This document shows, in pieces, positions 52,056 through 59,256 of a DNA stretch of 64,000 bases. The notes below the pieces were generated by a model. That model did not search any database, was not told the origin of the DNA, and saw nothing but the letters and a program-made list of their open reading frames with translations. The DNA lies in contig ONFR01000003.1 of the NCBI GenBank assembly GCA_900317125.1, positions 229,220-293,219 on the forward strand. The letters run 5' to 3'. This DNA is from an uncultured Bacteroidales bacterium (lineage in GTDB: Bacteria > Bacteroidota > Bacteroidia > Bacteroidales > P3). The first letter of the stretch is position 1. Each line of letters starts with the position of its first letter. The position numbers were made by a program, and so were the translations under genes.

Positions 52056-54008
52056 ATGCACAATCCCCAAGGCAACAGCACCCCACTCTACCCCTCGACA
52101 GGGGTGATACTTGACAGCATCAACTCCATCGACGACCTTCGTCGGCTCACCGTCGACGACCTTGCCCAGTTGAGTGTCGAGCTGCGCCACTACATCATAC
52201 ACACCCTTGCCAGCCATCCCGGCCACCTCGCCTCCAGTCTCGGCACCGTTGAACTCACCCTCGCCCTTCACTACGTCTTCAACACCCCCGACGACAAACT
52301 TATCTGGGACGTCGGTCACCAGGCTTATGCCCACAAGATTATCACTGGACGCCGAGACAGCTTCCCCACCATCCGCACCTACGGCGGCCTCAGCGGTTTC
52401 CCCCGTATGGACGAATCGCCCTTCGATGCCTTCGGCACCGGTCACAGCTCCACCTCCATAAGTGCTGCCCTCGGTATGGCTACAGCATCCACGCTACAGG
52501 GCAAGACCCACCGCCAGCATATCGCCGTCATCGGCGACGGCTCGATGACCGGCGGACAGGCCTTCGAAGCCCTCAACAACGCGGGTGTCTCCAAGGCCAA
52601 CATCCTTGTGGTGCTCAACGACAACGGCATCAGCATCGACAAAGCTGTGGGCGGTCTCAGCCGCTACCTTACCCATATCACCGCCTCACCGCAATACAAC
52701 AAGCTGAAAGAAAAGTTGTGGAAACGCCTTGGCGGCGACAGCTCCGAGCGGAATGCCCGCAATATTAAATCCCTCAACTTCTTCCAGCGGGCCACCTCGA
52801 TGGCCAAGACCGCTGCCCTCGGTGCCCCCAACCTGTTCGAGTCGCTGGGCTTCCGCTATTTCGGTCCCATCGACGGACACAATGTCGCCGAGCTTGTCGA
52901 GGTGTTGTCTCAGCTTAAAAACATCCGCGGTCCCAAGTTGCTCCATGTCATCACCAAGAAAGGCAAGGGGCTCCGCTCCGCCGAGCGGCATCCTGTGGCC
53001 TATCACGCCCCTGGGCGCTTCAATGCCGAGACAGGCATGCAGATTAAAAGCAGCTCGGAAGGCAAACCCCTTAAATACCAGGATGTCTTCGGCCACACTA
53101 TTGTCGAGCTGGCCAAGCGCAATCCCAATATCGTAGGCATCACGCCCGCCATGCCCACAGGATGCTCCCTCAACATCATGATGGAGCAAATGCCCTCCAG
53201 GGCATTCGATGTCGGCATCGCAGAGCAGCATGCCGTCACCTTTGCCGCAGGCCTTGCCGCCCAGGGTATGCAGCCTTACTGCAATATCTACTCCTCGTTC
53301 ATGCAGCGGGCCTACGACCAGATTATCCACGATGTAGCCCTGCAGCGCCTGCCCGTCATACTCTGTCTTGACCGTGCCGGACTGGTAGGCGACGACGGCC
53401 CCACGCACCACGGCGCATTCGACCTCGCCTGTCTGCGTCCCGTCCCCAACCTTACCATCTGTGCACCTATGGACGAGCACGAACTGCGCAACATGATGTA
53501 CACCGCACAGCTCCCCGACCAAGGAGCCGTGGTCATTCGCTACCCTCGCGGGCTCAGTGTCCATCCCGACTGGCGCAATTCATTCGAAGCCATACCTGTC
53601 GGTCGTGGGCGCTGTCTGCACCAAGGCACCGACGTGGCCATCATCTCCATTGGACATATCGGCAACACAGCCCTCGAGGCTGCCGTCCGGCTTGCCGACG
53701 AAGGTGTCTCCGCCGCCATGTACGACATGCGGTACCTCAAGCCCCTCGACACCGCACTCCTCGACAGCATCCTCGCCCAACGGTTCCGCCGTGTGATAAC
53801 CGTGGAAGACGGTGTGAAGAAAGGCGGGTTGGGCAGTGCAGTGACGGAGCATTTTGCTGCAGTCAAATCAGCCTACCCCCGCATCGAAATCCCGCCCGTC
53901 ACCATTCTCGGACTCCCCGACCTGTTTGTCACTCATGGTCCCGTACCTCAGCTGCACAAAGACTGCGGCATCGACCTCGACAGCATCCTCGCCGCCGCCC
54001 GCACCTAG
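52056..54008 (+). CDS. dxs: 1-deoxy-D-xylulose-5-phosphate synthase (650 aa)
   Basis: Thiamine-diphosphate enzyme condensing pyruvate and glyceraldehyde-3-phosphate, the first step of the MEP isoprenoid pathway. The conserved His is in WDVGHQAYAHKI. The ThDP-binding motif is GDGSMTGGQAFEALNNAG to VVLNDNGISI. The glutamate is in DVGIAEQHAVTFAAGLA and the C-terminal transketolase region contains VIRYPRG and DLFVTHG. The length is slightly above the usual 620-640 aa. The upstream secreted-protein gene is close enough for co-transcription. Confidence 0.96.
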   Translation: MHNPQGNSTPLYPSTGVILDSINSIDDLRRLTVDDLAQLSVELRHYIIHTLASHPGHLASSLGTVELTLALHYVFNTPDDKLIWDVGHQAYAHKIITGRRDSFPTIRTYGGLSGFPRMDESPFDAFGTGHSSTSISAALGMATASTLQGKTHRQHIAVIGDGSMTGGQAFEALNNAGVSKANILVVLNDNGISIDKAVGGLSRYLTHITASPQYNKLKEKLWKRLGGDSSERNARNIKSLNFFQRATSMAKTAALGAPNLFESLGFRYFGPIDGHNVAELVEVLSQLKNIRGPKLLHVITKKGKGLRSAERHPVAYHAPGRFNAETGMQIKSSSEGKPLKYQDVFGHTIVELAKRNPNIVGITPAMPTGCSLNIMMEQMPSRAFDVGIAEQHAVTFAAGLAAQGMQPYCNIYSSFMQRAYDQIIHDVALQRLPVILCLDRAGLVGDDGPTHHGAFDLACLRPVPNLTICAPMDEHELRNMMYTAQLPDQGAVVIRYPRGLSVHPDWRNSFEAIPVGRGRCLHQGTDVAIISIGHIGNTALEAAVRLADEGVSAAMYDMRYLKPLDTALLDSILAQRFRRVITVEDGVKKGGLGSAVTEHFAAVKSAYPRIEIPPVTILGLPDLFVTHGPVPQLHKDCGIDLDSILAAART

Positions 54009-54090
54009 TCGGGTGTTCAGGTTAACCACGCTACAGTCCTGAGGTCCCTTGCCGAACCTTTGAATAGAGAACTTCACGTAATAGAGAATT

Positions 54091-54145
54091 TAGAATTGAG
54101 ACCTGTACGGTGTTATTTCTCAATTCTCAACTCTCAATTCTCACT
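54091..54145. repeat. Heptamer palindrome after dxs
   Basis: The left arm TTTAGAATTGAGACCTGTAC and right arm TTTCTCAATTCTCAACTCTC can pair through GAATTGAGA/TCTCAATTC. It lies between convergent dxs and the AraC gene and shares GAATTGAGACCTGT with 32515-32528. Confidence 0.75.
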
Positions 54146-54149
54146 TTAT

Positions 54150-55007
54150 TCAAGTGCGGTTGTTATTACGGAACGCTGAAGGGGAGAGCCCTGTCTCGCG
54201 GCGGAAATAACGGCTGAAGGTGGCCTGCTCGTCGAAACCCAGCATGTCCGAGATGGCCTGCACCGTGAGGTCGTGTCGCATGTGGAGCAGCATCTTGGCT
54301 TCAACTATTACTTGTCGATGTATCCAGTAGGCGGCGGTGTGGCCCGTCTCCTGCTTGATGATGGCGCTGAAATGCTTGCTCGACAGGCAGGCCTGAGCAG
54401 CATAGAAACCCACGTCGCGATGCTCGCGAAAGTGCTGTGCAAGGCAGTTGTGAAACCGGGTACTGACCTTGTTGTCGCTGTGGGATTCGTTCAGTTTGCC
54501 CTCGCGGTATCGGCTTAGCAGCCGCAGGAAGAAGTCCAGCAGGCGTGTCATCAGCATCCGCCGGTCGGGAAGGTCGAGTCGCTTGATTTCGCGCATACCC
54601 TCCACAACACTCGTTATCATCTTGTATTTATGTTTGTCGAGTCTCACATTGGGATGTGGTTCGTAGCGGTAGCGCATCTGGTTGATGATTTGCAGCATGG
54701 GGTCTTTGAGCACCGAAGCTTCGACAATGATTAAGGTGGCCAGATAGTCGTCAGTCACACTTACCTTGCGCAGGCTGTGGTTGGGGAATATCACTCCCAC
54801 AGTGTGTTGCTCGGAATAGTCGGAAATATTGTCGTACATGAGTTCGATGTGTCCACGGTGACCAATGCAGATGACATAATCGGTCGAGACTAAGGGCTTG
54901 TCGCCTGTGGGCAAATCCCTCACGTTGTCGAAGACCACGATGCCTTCCTCCTTGATTTTCTGGGGGAATAGGTTCATCGGGTGGGTGTAAGGCTGCGCTG
55001 TTTTCAT
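54150..55007 (-). CDS. AraC-family transcriptional regulator (285 aa)
   Basis: The N-terminal sensing domain spans about 1-180 and the C-terminal double helix-turn-helix about 190-285: YAAQACLSSKHFSAIIKQETGHTAAYWIHRQ, then LTVQAISDMLGFDEQATFSRYFRRETGLSPSAFR. The start is placed at ATG 55005-55007, since a longer reading would cross the promoter-like TATTTTTG. It is divergent from the beta-helix protein gene with 135 bp between, so it may regulate that gene. The inducer is unknown. Confidence 0.9.
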   Translation of the reverse strand: MKTAQPYTHPMNLFPQKIKEEGIVVFDNVRDLPTGDKPLVSTDYVICIGHRGHIELMYDNISDYSEQHTVGVIFPNHSLRKVSVTDDYLATLIIVEASVLKDPMLQIINQMRYRYEPHPNVRLDKHKYKMITSVVEGMREIKRLDLPDRRMLMTRLLDFFLRLLSRYREGKLNESHSDNKVSTRFHNCLAQHFREHRDVGFYAAQACLSSKHFSAIIKQETGHTAAYWIHRQVIVEAKMLLHMRHDLTVQAISDMLGFDEQATFSRYFRRETGLSPSAFRNNNRT

Positions 55008-55011
55008 AGTG

Positions 55012-55019
55012 CAAAAATA
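55012..55019 (-). promoter_or_regulatory. -7 promoter element (TATTTTTG) for the AraC gene
   Basis: On the minus strand TATTTTTGCAC ends 4 nt upstream of the chosen ATG. Either the mRNA is leaderless or translation begins at a later ATG (54973-54975). Confidence 0.5.
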
Positions 55020-55107
55020 CAGATTATTTTTGACACTGTTGACGATATTCCGACTTTTTGCCAAATATTGCCGTCGATATGTTATGGTGCAAGTGACTAT
55101 TTCACCG

Positions 55108-55115
55108 TAATTTTG
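55108..55115 (+). promoter_or_regulatory. -7 promoter element (TAATTTTG) for the beta-helix protein gene
   Basis: TAATTTTGCAAATTG, 27 nt upstream of the ATG at 55143. The missing -33 element is consistent with a regulator-dependent promoter, perhaps the divergent AraC protein. Confidence 0.55.
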
Positions 55116-55142
55116 CAAATTGAAAATAAATACACTATTATC

Positions 55143-57101
55143 ATGAAAAGGACATCCATCTTATTCATTCTGTTTGCTTTCGCATCTTACGGCATTGCAC
55201 TGGCACAGAACGACAACACCGTAGAAGTCGTTTATGACGGCACAACGGCGACGGTAAGCGTGGCCGACAATGTGGCGCAGTATCTCACCGTCAACCAGCA
55301 GGGGGCTCACGTCTCTATCGCCCAAAGCGACTCCCTCGCTACCGAGATTACCTACAGGCTGAGCGGCACGACGACCGACGGCGAATTCTACATGTCGGGC
55401 TCCTACAAGGCTACCATTGAACTTAACGGCCTGACGCTGACCAATGTCACTCCGGTGTATAGCGGCGCAGCCTTGCACATCCAGAACGGCAAACGCATCA
55501 ACGTAAAGGCCGTCACCGGCACCACCAACACTCTGGCCGACGCCGCCACTGGCTCTCAAAAGGGTTGCCTGTATGTGAAAGGGCACGCCGAGTTCAAGCA
55601 GCAGGGCACCCTCAACGTGGTGGGCAACGTGAAGCACGCCATCAAGGCAGGCGAGTACATCAGCCTGAAGAACGCCACGCTCAACATCACTTCGGCGGTG
55701 GGCGACGGCATCTCGTGCAACCAGTATTTCCTCATGGAGAGCGGTACCATTAACATCAGTGGCACAGGCAACGACGGCATTCAGTGCGACATTGAGGGCG
55801 ACACTGCCACCCCTATCACCGAGGATCATGAGGACGAAGACAGCGGCAATATCTATATCAGCGGCGGCACCATCAGCATCAACTGCGCAGCCATCGCAGC
55901 CAAAGGCATCAAATGCGTAGGCGACATGTTCATCACCGACGACCCCGTCATCAACATCACTACCTCTGGCAAAGGCGCTTGGGACGAGGATGACCTGGAG
56001 ACCAAGGCGGCCTGCGGCCTGAGTGCCGACGGCGACATCAACATCAGTGGCGGCACCCTCACGCTCGTTGCCACTGGCTCTGGCGGCAAGGGCATGAAAT
56101 GCGACAGCGTGCTTACCGTCAGTGGCGGCGACATCACCGTCACCACCTCCGGCGGCCTCTACTATAATAACGGCACCACCGAAAACACCAACTACACTGG
56201 CAATACCGACCGCATCAGCAGCGACTACTACTCCTCGCCCAAGGGCATCAAGGCAGGCGTGAAGACGCAGGTGGGCAACAGCTATACCTATGGCGGCGGA
56301 ATGGTTATCAGTGGTGGCAAAATCAAGGTGACCACCTCCGGCTATAACGGCGAGGGTATCGAGAGCAAGAACTACCTCAATATCTCAGGCGGCGAGATTT
56401 ATGTCGACGCATACGACGACGGCATCAACTCGGCGCAGAACCTGACCATTACGGGTGGCTATGTCTATTCACGCTCCAACAATAACGACGGCATCGACGC
56501 CAACGGCAATGTCTATCTCAATGGAGGTCTGGTGTATGCTATCGGCTCGCGTTCGCCGGAACTGGGCATTGACGCCAACAGTGAGGAGGGCAAGAAGGTC
56601 TTCATCAACGGTGGCACCGTTATTGCTGTCGGTGGAGTAGAAAACGGCAGCTCTATTTCGCAGGCCACCTATCGCAGCTCGTCGGTGAGCAGCAACACAT
56701 GGTACGCACTCTCCTACGGCGATGAAGTGATTGCCTTCTACGTTCCGCAGGTCAGCACAGGTGGCGGCCCCGGCGGTGGCGGTCACGGCCCCGGAGGCGG
56801 CAACTCGTCAGGGTTGGTGATTTCCGTTCCCACAACACCTACGCTCAAGAGTGGCGTCACAGCCAGCGGCACCGGCATCTTCGAGAACAACTGCTATCTC
56901 AATGCCACAGTCAGTGGCGGCACTGCGGTATCGCTGACCCACATCGGCGGCACCGTGGGCATCGACAGCGTTGAGCCTGGGCAGACAGCAGGCGACCCGC
57001 GCGTCTTCACCCTCGACGGCCGTTACCTCGGCACCGAAGTCCCCGCCACTTTCCGCGGTGTCTACATCCAGAACGGAAAGAAACAAATCAAATTATACTG
57101 A
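55143..57101 (+). CDS. Surface beta-helix carbohydrate-binding-domain protein (652 aa)
   Basis: The start at ATG 55143 gives the signal peptide KRTSILFILFAFASYGIALAQ. The body resembles the carbohydrate-binding-domain family of Bacteroidetes (DUF4353-like): repeated short strands such as GTINISGTGNDGIQCDIEGD, ISGGTISINCAAIAAKGIK, NISGGEIYVDAYDDGINSAQ and NVYLNGGLVYAIGS, making a right-handed parallel beta-helix with NDGI/GGxI turns. A Gly-rich linker (GGGPGGGGHGPGGGN near 555-570) precedes a final domain ending VFTLDGRYLGTEV and FRGVYIQNGKKQIKLY, which looks like a Bacteroidetes surface-sorting tail. The ligand is unknown. It is divergent from an AraC regulator. Confidence 0.8.
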   Translation: MKRTSILFILFAFASYGIALAQNDNTVEVVYDGTTATVSVADNVAQYLTVNQQGAHVSIAQSDSLATEITYRLSGTTTDGEFYMSGSYKATIELNGLTLTNVTPVYSGAALHIQNGKRINVKAVTGTTNTLADAATGSQKGCLYVKGHAEFKQQGTLNVVGNVKHAIKAGEYISLKNATLNITSAVGDGISCNQYFLMESGTINISGTGNDGIQCDIEGDTATPITEDHEDEDSGNIYISGGTISINCAAIAAKGIKCVGDMFITDDPVINITTSGKGAWDEDDLETKAACGLSADGDINISGGTLTLVATGSGGKGMKCDSVLTVSGGDITVTTSGGLYYNNGTTENTNYTGNTDRISSDYYSSPKGIKAGVKTQVGNSYTYGGGMVISGGKIKVTTSGYNGEGIESKNYLNISGGEIYVDAYDDGINSAQNLTITGGYVYSRSNNNDGIDANGNVYLNGGLVYAIGSRSPELGIDANSEEGKKVFINGGTVIAVGGVENGSSISQATYRSSSVSSNTWYALSYGDEVIAFYVPQVSTGGGPGGGGHGPGGGNSSGLVISVPTTPTLKSGVTASGTGIFENNCYLNATVSGGTAVSLTHIGGTVGIDSVEPGQTAGDPRVFTLDGRYLGTEVPATFRGVYIQNGKKQIKLY

Positions 57102-57134
57102 ACCACTCAGGACTCTCCACGAGTCTCGCGTGCT

Positions 57135-57230
57135 TTTTCTCCACGTATCTCGCGTATCACAAGTATTATCAATACGTGTAATCCGCGTGATACGTGGAGG
57201 TTATATAATCCGTGTAATCCGCGTGATACG
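57135..57230. repeat. GATACGTGGA palindromic repeat region
   Basis: Its first 33 nt (57135-57167) are identical to 32560-32592. The arms TCCACGTATC and GATACGTGGA are perfect complements. AATCCGCGTGATACGT occurs twice (57181 onward and again from about 57218). It lies between convergent genes. Confidence 0.8.
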
Positions 57231-57262
57231 TAGAGGCTCAATAATTCATGTAATATGAGTGA

Positions 57263-58084
57263 TTACCTGCTTCTTGGCTGGAGGCTGCGGCGGTAGTCGC
57301 TGGGCGACTGGCCGAGGTGCTTGGTGCAGTAGCGGCTGAAGTAGGAGAGAGAGGAGAAATTCATGCGGTCGGCTATCTGCGACAGCGAGAGGCGCTCGTC
57401 GTTGAGGTATTTCTTCAGGATGGGTACGGTGGCGCGGTCGATGAAACTGCTGACGCTGTGCCCTGTCACGCGCTTGACGGTGGCGGAGAGGTACTTGGTC
57501 GAGACATTGAGGCGTTGGGCATAGTAACTCACTTCGCGCTCCGTGCGGCTGATGCCTGTTGAAAGCAGGTCCGTCAACTGACGGACGATGTAGGCCGTGC
57601 GGTCGCTATGAGTGTCGTTGGCCTCGCGCCGGGCATGGAGCTCGAAGATGTCGTATATCATTGTCAGGCAGAGGCTCCCCATCATTTCGCGGTAGAAGAG
57701 CAGGTGGCGGTCGTTAAGACGGTCTCTCAGGCGGTGGAAATCCTCCAGCATGATGGCCGCTTGGCGGTCGTCGAGCTTGATGACGGGGTTCTGGTTGAGG
57801 CTGATGCTGCCACCGATGCTGTAGTTGTTCGACGGCAGGAGGCTGTGCAGGTACTTCTCGTCGGCGGCGAACCATTCCACCTGCATCACGTGAGCGGCGG
57901 CGACATTTTTCGCCCTGTTGGGCTGCGGCATCACCACCAGGTCGTTCTTCACAATGTGGTAGCACTTCCCATTGAACACAAAACTGCCTTCCCCCGCCGT
58001 GCAGAGCAGGTGCATGCAGGTGTGCCCCAGCTCCGCCGCGTTCATGCCGAGGAAATCTGTCGAGTATTGAAAATCGATCTTCAT
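57263..58084 (-). CDS. AraC-family transcriptional regulator (273 aa)
   Basis: The cupin-like N-terminal domain (HLLCTAGEGSFVFNGKCYHI, VVMPQPNRAKNV) is followed by an AraC C-terminal DNA-binding domain: REVSYYAQRLNVSTKYLSATVKRVTGHSVSSFIDR and LSLSQIADRMNFSSLSYFSRYCTKHLGQSPSDYRRS. It is transcribed from a full consensus promoter with a leader of about 155 nt. It may act on the beta-helix gene or on unlinked targets. The inducer is unknown. Confidence 0.92.
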   Translation of the reverse strand: MKIDFQYSTDFLGMNAAELGHTCMHLLCTAGEGSFVFNGKCYHIVKNDLVVMPQPNRAKNVAAAHVMQVEWFAADEKYLHSLLPSNNYSIGGSISLNQNPVIKLDDRQAAIMLEDFHRLRDRLNDRHLLFYREMMGSLCLTMIYDIFELHARREANDTHSDRTAYIVRQLTDLLSTGISRTEREVSYYAQRLNVSTKYLSATVKRVTGHSVSSFIDRATVPILKKYLNDERLSLSQIADRMNFSSLSYFSRYCTKHLGQSPSDYRRSLQPRSR

Positions 58085-58245
58085 CTGTACTTTTCTTCTA
58101 ACCAGCGGGACAGGAATACATCGTTCAAACTATAGATGGAGTAGCCTTTTTTCCAGCTCTTCTTGGCAGTCGCAAAACAGTTCTTTCGACTTGTATGCTC
58201 TGAATATGAACGGATTATCCATGTGATGCAAATCCTTTTGTGATA

Positions 58246-58277
58246 CAAAGATACAACAATAAATGAAATTACACAAA
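58246..58277 (-). promoter_or_regulatory. Consensus promoter for the second AraC gene (TTTG-N20-TATCTTTG)
   Basis: On the minus strand TTTG (58277-58274), 20 nt, TATCTTTG (58253-58246). A near-perfect primary promoter, about 160 nt upstream of the ATG at 58084. Confidence 0.75.
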
Positions 58278-58517
58278 ATGTGTACCAAAAAAAGTGAAAT
58301 GAGTGTCCGTCGGACATACCCAATAGCGAAGCGGAGAAGCGACTGCCTCTGACCACATGCTTTCTTAAACCCAAATCGGTCATTAGGAAAACGTAAACTC
58401 CGTAGTAATTGCCGAATCGTGCAACGCACGGGGATTAACCCTGCCCCATATCCTTGTTCTGCCTACCCACCCTGCGCAGTGGAGCGGCAACGATTCCCCC
58501 TCGCTACTGAGAGGGGC

Positions 58518-58618
58518 CGTTCAATCCTGCATAGTTATAGTATCGTTATAGCATCGTTACTCGAAATGATAACGGAAAACAAGCCGAGAAGCAGGCAACA
58601 TCGAGCCGAGATTGAACG
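58518..58618. repeat. 101-nt inverted-terminus element, copy B
   Basis: It begins CGTTCAATCCTGCATAG and ends CGAGATTGAACG. ATAGTATCGTT and ATAGCATCGTT are internal direct repeats. ATAACGGAAAAC is shared with copy A at the same offset. Confidence 0.75.
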
Positions 58619-58769
58619 ACCCAAGAGGGTTTATCAACATGTTGCTTGTCAGACGGATTAGTGTTGCCATTTGCAGTCAAACTAACTATGCTGGGGTAAT
58701 TGTGGTGGGCTCTATATTATTCTGACATTAAGGTTATCTGCTCGAAACAAATACTAATCTGTCACAAAC

Positions 58770-58793
58770 CCTAATGACCGATATGGGTTAAAT
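58770..58793. repeat. 24-nt repeat, copy 1, left of the 66-aa gene
   Basis: Core TGACCGATATGGGTTAAAT. 19 of 24 positions match 59087-59110 in direct orientation, and 19 of 21 match 58367-58387 inverted. Confidence 0.6.
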
Positions 58794-58858
58794 CAGTATT
58801 CCGCTGATGCGAACACGTCGATATGGTTTTGAAACAAATAAGTGGACCTGATAGATAA

Positions 58859-59059
58859 TCAGACAAGTTCCTTGCCAATGAATTTACTGGGTGAGAATCC
58901 TGCTTCGGTAATCCAAGGATTGTCTTCTAACAATTGTCTCTTTGCTTCTTGACAATCATTTCCAGATGCTATACCGAGAACTTGACAATTCTCCACCTCG
59001 TAATCTTCGTTTGGGGCGATTGTGTGACCTTCTTCTGTATAAAATATATAACTTTTCAT
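58859..59059 (-). CDS. Small hypothetical protein (66 aa)
   Basis: The start is ATG 59057-59059 (MKSYIFYTEEGHTIAPNEDY). The sequence continues VENCQVLGIASGNDCQEAKR and ends ITEAGFSPSKFIGKELV. The composition is that of a folded acidic small protein, and I recall similar short proteins with this opening in Bacteroides genomes, annotated as hypothetical. It lies 197 nt beyond the Sau3AI-type methyltransferase stop on the same strand and is flanked by two copies of a 24-nt repeat. No function is claimed. Confidence 0.6.
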   Translation of the reverse strand: MKSYIFYTEEGHTIAPNEDYEVENCQVLGIASGNDCQEAKRQLLEDNPWITEAGFSPSKFIGKELV

Positions 59060-59086
59060 TTTAATTACCATGAAATACTTTTTGGT

Positions 59087-59110
59087 CCTTGTGACCGATT
59101 GGGGGTAAAT
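59087..59110. repeat. 24-nt repeat, copy 2, right of the 66-aa gene
   Basis: Core TGACCGATTGGGGGTAAAT, in direct orientation to 58770-58793, immediately upstream of the 66-aa gene's start. Confidence 0.6.
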
Positions 59111-59256
59111 GTGAAATTCTTGTTTCTGTCAGGTAGTATCAAAACCACCATATTTTGGACATTTTTAAAGGTATGAATCTTTATATCGTTCTGTTGCTAA
59201 GAATGAATCATCGACCAATTATTTTTCGTATTTTAGAGTGTGACAGGCTTCTATAG

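Larger units (their letters stand above)
58278..58858. other. Long non-coding region with repeats
   Basis: The gap 58085-58858 has no credible gene. It contains the AraC promoter, copy B of the 101-nt element, and a ~21-nt sequence at 58367-58387 that reappears inverted at 58770-58790. Confidence 0.5.

Noticed and set aside
58081..58429. Minus-strand frames of about 100 codons upstream of the second AraC gene
   Set aside because: They span the consensus promoter at 58246-58277 and show no coding features.
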